From NCBI GenBank assembly GCA_002104905.1, contig MCFE01000643.1, forward strand, positions 1-50,203: a stretch of DNA of 50,203 nt. Reading direction: 5' to 3'. This DNA is from Basidiobolus meristosporus CBS 931.73. Taxonomy: Eukaryota > Basidiobolomycota > Basidiobolomycetes > Basidiobolales > Basidiobolaceae. Positions 1 to 9,004 of this stretch are shown here, piece after piece. Under the pieces are notes generated by a model. The model searched no databases and was not told the origin of the DNA. It was given only the letters and a program-made list of their open reading frames with translations. How positions within the stretch are numbered: position 1 is the first letter of the stretch; the number at the start of each line of letters is the position of its first letter. Both the position numbers and the translations under genes were made by a program.

Positions 1-117
1 CTGATAATATGGGCAAAAGAAGAATGGGATAATACTGATAAGATAAAATATGGATAAGTATATCATAATGACTATATGAATAAACTTGTCTGTGGGAGGT
101 ATGTTTACCCTACCACA
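1..117 (+). repeat. 3'-terminal fragment of unclassified repeat U
   Basis: This stretch resembles the last part of the U1 repeat (about 8880-9004): both have runs such as 'gggataa' followed by a G-rich then C-rich hairpin-like tail ending in 'ccac(t)aca'. It abuts sequence of the Harbinger accessory gene, so U seems to have inserted into that gene. The junction is blurred because 'accacagcg' belongs to the Harbinger target too. No coding potential is seen. Confidence 0.45.
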
Positions 118-675
118 GCGTGCCAGCATACATCAGTCTAAACTACCCCAATACCCTTCACAAGAGTGCCCCACATTGACTCAATGCATATTGGATGAAT
201 GCCTGCGCCTCAGAGCAAAACCACCAGAACCCGCCAAACTGCGCAAAAAGACACAAGTCCATTGGAGCGGGCCAAGTTGCATCAACAAGCGGCATCACAT
301 CAAACTCAGCCAAGGGCCATGCCAGTGCATCAAGTTGCATCTGCATGTGCCATTACACCTGACCATCAGCAAATTTCTTCTGGTGAACTGACTGATGATG
401 ACCCACATGAAGTGCCTCCAGTACCAGAGCCTTTGGCAAGTAAAAGAACGCATCAGCATGTAGCACTGCAGGCTGGCTCAGTTGCATCATCCGGAGCAAT
501 TCAGCATGGCCAAGCTGCAGCATCACACTCATCAACTAGGTGGCAAAATACTGACTACAAATACACAAATAGCTAAGAGGATAGTCAACAAGAAAGTAGT
601 TTAGGTGTGCAAAGTGAATCACTACCAAATGCTTCAGTAGTAATCCCTGTAAGAAAAAAGCCTAGGAGAAGATGA
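113..675 (+). pseudogene. Harbinger accessory protein, C-terminal half (broken)
   Basis: One reading frame matches the C-terminal half of the accessory protein of H2 (minus strand, 6025-6654) and H3 (to 34781). The shared part is rich in Ser, Gln, Thr and Pro, includes SGELTDDDPHEVP and EPLASKR, and ends in the basic tail KKPRRR before TGA at 673-675. In-frame stops occur near 139, near 196 and at 574-576 (TAA), where H2 and H3 have sense codons. The product is probably the second protein a Harbinger transposase needs (family knowledge). No named domain is recognised here, and the basic tail could be a nuclear signal (inference). Confidence 0.65.
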
Positions 676-797
676 TGCAATTGCATTGAATTGCTATTAT
701 TTGTAATGATCCAAACAACACATTTTTGTTTGCAATCTACATCAAGCCATTGCAAATCAGTGATCACTAAATTTTTGATATAAGCAATATTAAGGTT

Positions 798-813
798 GTC
801 TCACATTTGAGAC
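798..813. repeat. Perfect 6-bp-arm hairpin in Harbinger element
   Basis: GTCTCA-catt-TGAGAC is a perfect inverted repeat. The same palindrome is kept in H2 at 5888-5903 and nearly kept in H3 at 34903-34918 (last arm GAGAG). Its role is unknown; a protein-binding site or transcript 3' structure would fit. Confidence 0.6.
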
Positions 814-1267
814 AGGACCCCTATAAATAAACACCCTGCATATTTATACATCATCCGTGGCACCAGTACAGCCATTTGATCTGATTTGCACCCATACAAT
901 TGGTGAGTGCTAGCTATGACACCTTGTCAAATCACTAGGATCAGGGATTTACTTGCTTAATGGGCAAAACAGTATATTTGATGGCAAATCATGTAGCTTG
1001 TGTATTGGTCAAAGAGCCAATTGGGGGCTGAAAGCTTCAGGATACTTTTAGACCAATTAACCACTGAGATACCATCCAATTGGAGTGATAGTAGCCAAAA
1101 TGGTAAGTATCAGTGTAGTTTATAGTGTGATACGCATTTATTTCCATTTACATTAAAGAAACAAATCCAAATACCGGATTTTACCTACCATGATAGCGGT
1201 ATCCAATTGCGCACATGATGCAAACATTACAAGTGGGCACAATCATGTGTGCCAACTTCATTGTGTT

Positions 1268-1320
1268 AGATTGTGCCATAGTGTGCAAGATTGTCCCACA
1301 TGGTGCAAAATTGTCCAGGA
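1268..1320 (+). repeat. 20-bp subterminal direct repeats (H1)
   Basis: Two full units and a partial third lie head to tail with an exact 20-bp period: AGATTGTGCCATAGTGTGCA at 1268, AGATTGTCCCACATGGTGCA at 1288, then AAATTGTCC at 1308. They are conserved in the other copies and lie about 100-150 bases from the element end, where transposase-binding repeats usually sit (inference). Confidence 0.65.
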
Positions 1321-1417
1321 GCAATCCTGCCTACTGGTAGCTACAATATTGCACCCAATTGTTCTTAGAGATTGCAGATTGCACTGCACACCCTGGCATG
1401 GTACAGTGGAACAAGTC

Positions 1418-1766
1418 TAATATATTGCATCAGAGTCTTGTTGTGAGGCTGTTGAAATACCGTCAAGTTTCTTGTCATATAAGGCAATCAGATGTCCTGG
1501 CCAGTTATATCCATTTAAAATAGTTGTAGAATGCAATAAGACTATAACAATACCATGCATTTATCATCACAGCACCAATCAAATCTTGTCAAGTTTTATC
1601 ACTTTATTTGGTAGTAAAATTAGCAAAACGCCATTGTGATCCTGTCATAAGATTGTTAAGAGGGTCACTAATTCCAAGCTGCTAGTCTTATGATGGTCTC
1701 CTAATGGCATCCTAATGGCTGATCTGGATTGGGTCCACCTACAGGACCAAATTATTTTTCATAGGG
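1418..1766 (+). mobile_element. CACTA-like element, right-terminal fragment
   Basis: It matches the last 340 bases of the complete element C6 (about 44600-44947) in the same orientation and ends with the C6 terminus 'aattatttttcataggg'. From 1767 the sequence switches to reversed Tnp2 gene sequence, so this fragment is the end of one CACTA copy inserted in another. Confidence 0.7.
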
Positions 1767-3013
1767 TAATGTGTGTGAGTTATGGAGTAAGTCCCCTGGA
1801 TCTCACACATCTAACAGCAGTAGTGTTGATTGTGCCCAGAAAAGCTGGCTATCTTACCAATGGCTGGGGTATCTCCAATGCAGATAATAATAAGTGTGTT
1901 AACATGACAGCCATTTACTGTTATCCTGCTGGAAAGCATAAAAAGTCATCCAGCAATGGATACAGGTAGCTATCCAAGTTAGACAATGATTTAGGCCTAG
2001 ATACCACTGAGAATACCATCAGATTTCTGCTCCAGTACCTTAAGATAGTAAGCAAACTCAGGTTGGTGAGAATCAATGGCAATCAGGATTTGCTGATAGT
2101 GTATTTGTTTAATGAGAATCCATCAGATGCCAAGGCAAAGGCATTGTCATACATATCTTCAAAATAGCCCATACTTCTTAGCTGTTTGTAATTTTTGCCA
2201 ATTGATATATTGGATATGCTTGCACTTGACTGATACTGAGTGTGGTACTTTATAACTTCACAATATTTGTTGGACTATATGAGCTTATTTAGAATTGGTA
2301 TTACTAAAATTACCAGGAGTGTGAATCATGTTTTCCTTGTATGGCAGTGGATTCCTGACAAGTTGGACACCTTGCAATGGTGGCATTTTCTGATGCAAAT
2401 GCCATGCAACTCTTTATGCATGCTGGTATCAGAATGGTCTTTGGGCCATATGTTGCCACTTGCTTGATGGATTCCCATTTGTACCAAATACAGGGTAAGT
2501 TGTATGTAAGATGCTTTTGGCAGGTAGCAGGGGTAAATCCCCCATGCCCCCATAACTAATATTGGTGGAGATATGCCGCTTCTCCAGCCACAAAGCTCCT
2601 TCATTCCAAAGTAAATGGATTACTGGGTTTACTTGATTCCATAAAGTATACTTGACACCTTTTTCCATAGGTGTTGTCTCATTGAGCATTGGGATCTTAA
2701 CAGGTTCATGCAGGGTACTGCTGTGAGGGGATATAGGCTCACCATCAATTAGTGATACTTCTTCACAGCTATAACAATGGGCACTGTATTTAGAAGGGTG
2801 AGGTGAGCTAAGAGTATACAGTGGCCTGCAAGATACTGCTGTTGCAGTGGTAACAAATGAATGTTAAATACTACTTGTGTGGCAAACCACTGGACACGAT
2901 TGAATAAGATTTCCTAGCCTATATTGGTGCTTATAGCTGAGAGGCTTGTTCCAATAGCTGTATGTTTGTTTTTCCCTTCTCCAACAGCATTGAAGTAAAG
3001 TAGTCTTGTCCAT
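1767..3013 (-). pseudogene. Tnp2-like CACTA transposase, N-terminal half (broken)
   Basis: The minus-strand translation matches Tnp2 of C6 from its ATG (3013-3011 here) to the part just past 'GDTPAIS..AGFSGHNG'. The piece at 2326-2604 aligns with C6 residues that include LWLEKW, the 'PACVNSCVAFTS' stretch and a C-x2-C pair. Several stops and frameshifts break it. Members of this family cut and join CACTA element ends in the nucleus (family knowledge). The C-terminal half is absent here. Confidence 0.65.
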
Positions 3014-3233
3014 TGGTCAAACAGCTGGATAATCAGCTATTTATTGCAGTTATATCATTTTGTTGTGGCTACTTGTTGGATTTTAAGAAAATATTGTACT
3101 TGAAACATAGCACTTACATGATTGTAAGACTCAATGATGACCCACTGCAGCTAGCATTATAGGTAAAGTTTTGTCACCACATACACACATATGTAACACT
3201 ATCTCCTATTTAATTTAATTTACTATCATATAT
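3014..3233. promoter_or_regulatory. Divergent promoter region of CACTA C1
   Basis: This 220-base gap separates the divergent Tnp2 (minus) and accessory (plus) starts. Its length is conserved: 222 bases in C6 and about 220 in C4. A run close to 'acacacatatgtaacac' recurs in all three copies next to the accessory start. The promoter role is inferred from position only. Confidence 0.45.
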
Positions 3234-3879
3234 ATGCCACCAATAAATAAAGCAAAGTTGTCTAGTTCATCACCAAACCTCACCTCAATCAGCAGCAGAA
3301 AAACAGTTGGGCAAAAGCTTGCTCTGATATTCAATGCAACAAGCAGGGCAACATTCAAAATGGCATTGTCAACAGTGTGCCCACTGAAGGTAAAGATACA
3401 GGCTCCTCAGGCTCCCAGTCAAGTAGCAAATGGGAATATAGCAAATGTGGTACCTTTGGTTGAAGACTGGCAAGTAGCCATCACAACATCACCACCACCT
3501 ATGCTGGCAAGTATGCTGCTAATTCATACCAGAATATTTATGAGGTAATTAGGTGTAGTGGCTGACAAGATAGGTGCAATTACCCAGAGAAGCTGGGAAA
3601 AAGTCCAGATATAGGATGAGTGGAAAGTATGTATAAAACAACCAATATCACAGGTAGAGAACACAGTATATAGGGTACAAAGAAGGAACTCAAGTGGCTC
3701 AGTGTTACAGCCAAGAATTGAGCCATTTCCCAATGTGGCAGCAGTGGAACACTATGCAGTCTTTGAGGCACAACCATTGTGCCCAAAGATAAAGCCCACA
3801 GAAGGATCAATCCTAGCATGAGAGGAAGAGACTGTGGTGTTTATACCCAAGCCTAAAAAGCAAAAGATGTTGAAGATCC
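3234..3879 (+). pseudogene. CACTA accessory protein, N-terminal part (broken)
   Basis: It starts MPPINKAKLSSSSPN, like MPPKNKVKSSGFQPN of C4 and MPLKNKVKLSGSQPN of C6. It follows those copies through the 'FNATSRAT' and 'VAITTSPPPMLASML' stretches, then changes frame near 3530 and continues to the 'FIPKPK' region, where the copia element interrupts it at 3879. The continuation lies at 12069-12275. The product is not a known family to me; it is Ser/Gln-rich and found only beside Tnp2 in this window. Confidence 0.6.
3875..3879. repeat. Target-site duplication GATCC (left) of Cop1
   Basis: GATCC directly precedes the 5' LTR and is repeated exactly at 12064-12068 directly after the 3' LTR. Five bases is the usual copia duplication length. 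Confidence 0.9.
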
Positions 3880-4226
3880 TGTTGTAAAAATTTGTATTTC
3901 TACCTAAATATTCACCTAACTTAGTCACTTGGATCATTAACTTCACATCCTAGAAAATATTGACCAAATTCCTTTTTGGGATTTACTTAGAATATTTTCA
4001 CCAAAATGCCAGGTACCCTGAACATGAAAATTCTCAAAGTTGTCCAAACAACCCCAAACTTTGCACACATGCTCTTGGGACCTTCCTTAACCTATTCCAT
4101 ATGTTTGTAATGCCAAGACCAGCTAAATGTATAAATACTACTTTTACATTCAATAAATCATTAAGTGAAAACCACATAATCTACTTGTCCTCCCAGTCAC
4201 TTCCAATATCTCCAAGACTTACAACA
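3880..4226 (+). repeat. 5' LTR of Cop1
   Basis: It begins TGTTGTAAAAATTTG and ends CTTACAACA, so the ends are TG...CA with a TGTTG/CAACA inverted repeat. It holds a TATA-like 'tataaata' at about 4131-4138 and an AATAAA at 4152. The 3' LTR partner is at 11715-12063. Confidence 0.92.
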
Positions 4227-4238
4227 GGTTATGAGCCC
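4227..4238 (+). other. Copia primer-binding site, initiator-tRNA anticodon-arm type
   Basis: GGTTATGAGCCC starts directly after the LTR. It is complementary to GGGCUCAUAACC, the anticodon-arm sequence of fungal initiator Met-tRNA (known from memory of the tRNA; anticodon CAU inside). This is the half-tRNA priming type known from Drosophila copia, not the usual 3'-CCA priming. The same site follows the Cop4 LTR (46215-46226) and, with one base lost, the Cop3 LTR. Confidence 0.75.
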
Positions 4239-4679
4239 CAAGCTGTTACTCTCTGCAATGTCTACTACTGCTATTACTGGAATTTTTCCCTCTGCTGAAA
4301 AGTTGGATGGATCTAACTACCAAGTGTGGAAGGTGAAGTTGAAGGTGCTGCTACAAGAAAGAGGCCTTTGGGATATTGTCATGGGAGAAGAATGCCCCCC
4401 TAAAAATGTGGGAGAGGAAGCCTTGAAGTACCAGAAGAAAGAACAAAGTGCCTTTAACTGCATTTGCCTTGATGTTAAAGACAAGTTGCTAATTCTATGC
4501 TCAAGAGCAAAAACAGCAAAGAATGCCTGGAAGGCATTAGAAGACACCTACCAGTCATGTTCAGCTACTAAGAAAATGTATCTGAGAAAAAAATTCTTTA
4601 CTACAAAGATGTTGCCTGAAGAAGAAATGAAAAATCTAATTAACAGTATTACCCTGCTGGTAGATGAGATGGAATCTGT
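4231..4679 (+). pseudogene. Copia gag, N-terminal part, interrupted
   Basis: The ATG at 4231 lies inside the primer site; a second in-frame ATG at 4258 begins MSTTAITGIFPSAEKLDG. The copia gag signature follows (YQVWKVK, LLQERGLWD, then 'AKNAWKALEDTYQS', 'EEMKNLINSITLLVDEMESV'). The frame is open up to the U1 insertion, after which the protein reads about 50 unrelated residues to 4818. The gag coding sequence resumes at about 9005. This protein packages the element RNA into particles (family knowledge). Confidence 0.85.
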
Positions 4680-5280
4680 GGCCATTGTGGTGGTGTATAA
4701 GCCCAAGGGAGAGATAGGTCCAACACTTCTTAAGTGTTTTGTGTGTGGGGTGTTCACTGGGTGCAATAACCTCTGGCAAACGCTGGCTAGGAATACTTGG
4801 GTTCTGTCTCTAATCTAATGTGATGGGGAATAAAGCCACAAGCTTGTCAAGGGAAAACTATTGAGCTACAATCCCCAACTTGGTTGGCATCTTAACAGAA
4901 GTATGTGCTGGGTTCAGCATCCTTTGAGATGACAATGTACTAAAGCTTCCAAAGTCAAAACAACTGTAAACTCTACAAGCCGGGACTTGATAAGAATGCA
5001 GCTGTGGTTAATAGTTACAAAGACAGAAAAGTATCTTTGCCTGTACAAGAACAAACTTAGGAAAGAATCAAATATAATAAAAGATAGGTACTCTGAGTAT
5101 TTCTCACAAGTAGTGCCTCCAAGGTCAGTTGGCTGTTAGCATGGTTTCATGGGAGTGTCCTGTGGTCTGGGGTTGGAAGTTCAGGTGGCAGCAGGTAGCA
5201 GCAATCACACTAATCAACAAGTTGGAATATTGAGAAAAGGGATGACGATTTATTGTTGAGGGATAGCCTCCCTTATATAC

Positions 5281-6024
5281 TAGACTTGTTCCATTGTACC
5301 ATGCCAGGGTGCGCGGTGCAATCCGCGGTTGTAAAGAACAATTGGGTGCAATATTATAGCTATCAGAAGGCAGGATTGTTCTTGGACAATTTTGCACTAT
5401 GCGGGACAATCTCGCACACTATGGCACAATCTGACACAATGAGGTTGGCATGGATGATTGCGCCAACTTGTAATGTTTGCATCACATGCGCAATTGAATA
5501 CCGCTATTATGGCAGGTAAAATCCGGTATTTGGATATGTTTCTTTAATGTAAATGGAAATGAATGTGTATCACACTATAAACTACACTGATACTTACCAT
5601 TTTGGTTACCCTCACTCCAATTGGATGGTATCTCAGTGGTTAATTGGTCCAAAAGTATCCTGAAGCTGGCAGCCCCCAATTGGCTCATTGACTACTGAAA
5701 AAGCTACCTGATTTGCCATCAAATATCCCATTTTGCCCATTGAGCAAGTAAATCCCTGATCCAAGTGATTGGACAAGGTGTCATAGCTAGCACGCAAGCA
5801 ATTGTGTAGGTGCAAAACAGATCCAATAGCTGCACTGGTATTACAGATGATGTATATATATGCAGGGTGTTTATTTACAGGGGTTCTGTCTCAAATGTGA
5901 GACAACCTTAATATTACTTATATCAAAAATTTGATGATCACTGATTTGCAATGGCTTGATTTGGATTGCAAAAAAAATGGGTTGTTGGGATCATTACAAA
6001 TGTGAGCAATTCAAAGCAATGGCA
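5281..6024 (-). other. Harbinger H2 accessory-side non-coding end
   Basis: No gene. It carries the terminal inverted repeat, the 20-bp repeats (minus strand) at 5393-5412 and 5413-5432, and the hairpin GTCTCA-aatg-TGAGAC type palindrome at 5888-5903. It is CpG-richer than its neighbours near 5310-5520. Confidence 0.65.
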
Positions 6025-7287
6025 TCATCTCTCCTGGGTTTTTTTTCTCACAGGGATTACTACTGAAGCATTTGGTAGTGGCTCACTTTGCACACCTATA
6101 CTACTTCCTGGCTGACTATCATCTTGGCTACTTGTGTATTTGTAGTCAGTATTTTGCCTCCTAGTTGATGAGTGCGATGCTGCAGCTTGGCCGCGCTGAA
6201 TTGCTCTGACTGAACCAACTGAACCAGCCTGTAGTGCCACGTACTGACGCATTCTTTTACTTGCCAAGGGCTCCGGTGGTTGAGGCACTTCATGTTGGTC
6301 ATCATCAGTCAGTTCACCAGAAGTAACTTGCTGATGGTCAGGCAAAACAGCACACGCATGCACACCTTGATGCATTGAGATGGCCCTTGGCTGAGTTTGA
6401 TGAGATGCTGCATGTTGACGCAACTTGGTCCGCTCCAATGGACTTGTGTCTAAATGAGCAGTTTGGCAAGTTCTTGTAGTTTTGCTCTGAAGCACGTGCG
6501 TTGACCCAACACACGTTGACTCAATGCGCATTGACTTGATGCGGGGCGTTCTGGTAAAGGGTGTTGGCGTGGTCTGGACTGATGTGTGCTGGCGCGCTGT
6601 GGTTGCAAGAGATGGTAGGGAATCCAGCAAGGCGTGCTGGCGCAATCTGGACAATGTTGCTTGCGGTCTGTTTTCTTCCTCCTGAAGCCCACCATCTGAT
6701 TCCTGAAGGTACTCACTTACCCTCTGTCTGATACTTTGGAGCTATTGCCTGGATGAGTCCTGTGTATATTGCTCTTGGAAGCCACTTAGCTCTACTAATA
6801 TATCACATAGTACATTAGTCATTTGAGGCACAAACTCATTCAAAATCTCTTTGGTTCCCAAAGTTGAGGCACAAACGGACGCGTCCGGCCCATATTGTGC
6901 AAATTGTGCGCAAAATTGTTCCTGCACGGCTTCTTTGTCAAATCCCCTCACTCTCAGCTCATTCTTGATTTCAATACTTATATTGTTATATATCTTTTTA
7001 CATACATATGCTGGCATCTTGATGTAGAACTCATGCCACAGCTTTCTACTCAAATTCTTCCATCTTTGTTGACTCTCTGAGGTATCTAGTTCTGCTAGAT
7101 TAATCAGTAGTGACCAAATATCTGTATGAAGGCTCATCATAGACACTTGGGCCATACTAAAATCATTTGGCAAGAACTCAAGCGGATCCAACATCAACTT
7201 TTCTGGTCCGGACCATGCTTGTGAGCTGGGGGATGGGTTTTGTCTGAGTTGTACTAAAGATGAGTTGAGGCTTGGTATGGGGACCAT
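6025..7287 (-). pseudogene. Harbinger accessory protein, one in-frame stop
   Basis: From ATG at 7287 the frame runs 420 codons to the stop at 6025, broken only by TAG at 6742-6744, where H3 reads CAG (Gln). The N-terminal half (about residues 40-170) is the best-conserved part: it includes LWHEFYIKM, 'NELRVRGFD' and 'FVPQMTNVLCDILVELSGF' and looks folded and helical. The rest is Gln/Ser/Thr/Pro-rich and ends with a basic tail, KKTQER. A GTAAGT at about 6717-6722 (minus) followed 39 bases later by AG could be a frame-neutral intron. Divergent from the transposase at 7526. Likely the second Harbinger protein (inference); no Myb/SANT signature is evident to me. Confidence 0.7.
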
Positions 7288-7525
7288 AGCAACAGATTTG
7301 GATATGTATACAGCAGTATATTGGCATCAACCTGGTCTTATATGAAATATATATGAAAACTAATGTGATTGTTGAATTTTCCATATATTATGCATGATGC
7401 ATCTTAGATTGCATTAACACGGATCTGATCACATCAATTGCAGATTTCCTATTTGATTATAGACCTATGATTAAAGCATCAATAAAAGTACCAAGGCATT
7501 GTTTGCGGATGATTTTTGCAACATA
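7288..7525. promoter_or_regulatory. Divergent promoter region of Harbinger H2
   Basis: This 238-base gap lies between the two divergent starts and is conserved in H3 (32923-33160, 238 bases). It includes a shared 'atgatgcat' stretch and 'tatatgaaatatatatg' AT-rich runs. The promoter role is inferred from position. Confidence 0.5.
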
Positions 7526-8344
7526 ATGATGGGATACATGGCAATCGATGGAGATTTAACCATAATGTATTAAAAATCAGATAAATACCGCAGATTGCGC
7601 CAAATTGATTCAAACCGCCTCCATACAATCATCCATCAATTTTAATATGATTACTCATCTGAATGGTCTTTTCTCATCAATCCCATCACTACCACTGGGT
7701 TTCCTTTCAACACACTAGAGGAGATCTATTCCAAGTACTGTGGACCATCAACCCCAATCTACTCAAGGAGATCCCTTGTTAAGCTTCTCTGCTATAACAA
7801 GAACTATTGCCCTGCAAGGTTTCATCCCACCATCCATGGCAACAAAAGTCCTAGAAGCTTTCATTCCCAGCTGACAGCAATGGAAAACCACCTTGCAGAG
7901 GGTTTGAATGACTTAGAGCAAGCTTGGAATACTAGGTTCAGAAGCTCCAATAGACTTCCATATCCCAGTATGTTCAGCAACAGGTTCCATATCAGGAGTA
8001 TTTTGGATACCTTCCCAGTGAGGATTAACAGACCTTCTAGAGGGCAGAGGCACTTTTATTCCGGCAAGTACAAGGGACACTGTGCGAAGTTTCAAGCACT
8101 GTCTGACATTGAGGGTAACATCATCTGGTTTAGTGGGCCATTTGCTGGAAGTAGGCATGACAAAGCACTCTGGGTAGAGAATCATCCTGAATTCAGTAGA
8201 GGGGAGAAATGTATGGCAGACTTAGCCTATATAGGAGAAAACAGCAGAATAGGTAAAATAGTTAAGATACTTATTAATGCACAGTATGTTCATACAAGAC
8301 AACATCCACTGAGAGAAATGTGTCTCAAGCATTATGAAGAGTAA
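7526..8344 (+). pseudogene. PIF/Harbinger DDE transposase, internal deletion
   Basis: The frame opens at ATG 7526 (MMGYMAIDGDL, shared with H3) and stays in phase to TAA at 8344, with two stops at 7568-7570 and 7643-7645. From 7646 it is fully open. The DDE_Tnp_4-type core is clear: ILDTFPVRI (first Asp, codon 8006), YYSGK-like 'FYSGKYKGH', SRHDKALW, and MADLAYIG (second Asp, codon 8219). The third acid is missing: a 186-base segment with VEHTFGYLK, present in H3, has been removed between two copies of TATATAGGAGA, leaving the frame intact. The enzyme would be inactive. Confidence 0.85.
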
Positions 8345-8440
8345 ATAAAGCAAGGAAAGCACTATTCTGAGCAACTTAAGTAAGATTGAGTAAAATTACC
8401 AGTAACTGTATCATACCACTGGCATCATGGTAGAAATTAT

Positions 8441-8509
8441 AGTGCCAGATAGTGCCATAGAGTGCCAGATCAATCCGGCACCATAAACCGGCTGGCACTA
8501 TGTGGCACT
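8441..8509. repeat. 10-bp-phased AGTGCCA subterminal repeats (H2)
   Basis: AGTGCCA occurs at 8441, 8451 and 8461, and its inverse TGGCACT at 8493 and 8503, all on a 10-bp pitch, facing each other across a CCGG...CCGG centre. H3 keeps two direct copies (32281, 32291) and the inverted ones (32323, and 32333 with one change). They lie within 90 bases of the element end, so they are good candidates for transposase binding sites (inference). Confidence 0.75.
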
Positions 8510-9004
8510 ATCCAACGGAACAAGTCTACTTTTCTTACTGGCTAGGTGATTACTAATCATGGTGTTCCAGAAGGTTCCGGATATCAATAGAAATCTTAAT
8601 GACATCAGAATGACCTAATAATGTTCTAAGTAGGTGCCAAAAGGTTCTAAGCGGCACAGCACATCCAACCAATCAGGAATCGGTATTCTGAAACATGTGT
8701 AACATAGGGATACCATATATGTTATGGAAATGGTAGGGTTGGTGACATGGGTTGACCATGTGCCATGGGTACTGGCACAGGTATTTGCCTAATATAGAAG
8801 TACTTATAGCTAGTAATCTTACATAAGGTGAGGGGTAACTTTTGCAATAAGGTAAGCAGGTGTGATAGTCTACTGGCTTATGGGATAGTACTGATCAGGT
8901 AAGACAAATGGGATAAAACTAAAATAAGTGTAGTAGAGATATAGGGAAGTAAAAAATATGGGAATGAGCACATCTGTCAGCGGGTGTCACTGTCACCCCA
9001 CTAC

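Larger units (their letters stand above)
113..1417 (+). mobile_element. PIF/Harbinger-like element H1, right-hand part
   Basis: This is the accessory-gene half of the family seen complete as H2 and H3. It runs from inside the accessory gene to the terminal CAAGTC. The terminus is the inverted form of the H2/H3 end ACTTGTTCCATTG, with one or two changes. The transposase half lies outside the window or is lost. The sequence following the end, starting TAA, is CACTA DNA. Confidence 0.7.
676..1417 (+). other. Harbinger right-end non-coding region
   Basis: About 740 bases with no gene, conserved in H2 (5281-6024, inverted) and H3 (34782-35525). It holds a 16-nt perfect hairpin at 798-813, a TATA-like 'ctataaata' at 821-829, and subterminal 20-bp repeats at 1268-1320, then the terminal inverted repeat. 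Confidence 0.6.
5281..8526 (+). mobile_element. PIF/Harbinger-like element H2 (both ends)
   Basis: A 3.25-kb element with inverted ends ACTTGTTCCATTG (5284 onward, and inverted to 8525 with one change) and a 3-bp duplication TAC (5278-5280 and 8527-8529). The empty site is seen in U2, where 'ccttata-ttc-ttttcc' reads straight through, supporting the 3-bp duplication. Two divergent genes lie inside: an accessory protein on minus (6025-7287) and a DDE transposase on plus (7526-8344). Three-base duplications and two genes are typical of PIF/Harbinger (family knowledge). Confidence 0.9.
4680..9004 (+). repeat. Unclassified repeat U1 (split by Harbinger H2)
   Basis: The two pieces 4680-5280 and 8527-9004 are one repeat, because an inverted copy U2 (16833-17633) carries both parts joined with no insert. 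U1 is about 1.08 kb and sits inside copia gag. I see no protein; its longest frames match nothing I know. A stretch 'ggtagcagcaatcac' near 5197 resembles the sequence after the gypsy 5' LTR, so it might derive from an LTR-type element, but this is weak. I see no clear target duplication. Confidence 0.6.

Noticed and set aside
1715-1969. Plus-strand frame of 84 codons at the start of C1
   Set aside because: Mirror of the Tnp2 gene on the minus strand, and it crosses the CACTA end at 1766.
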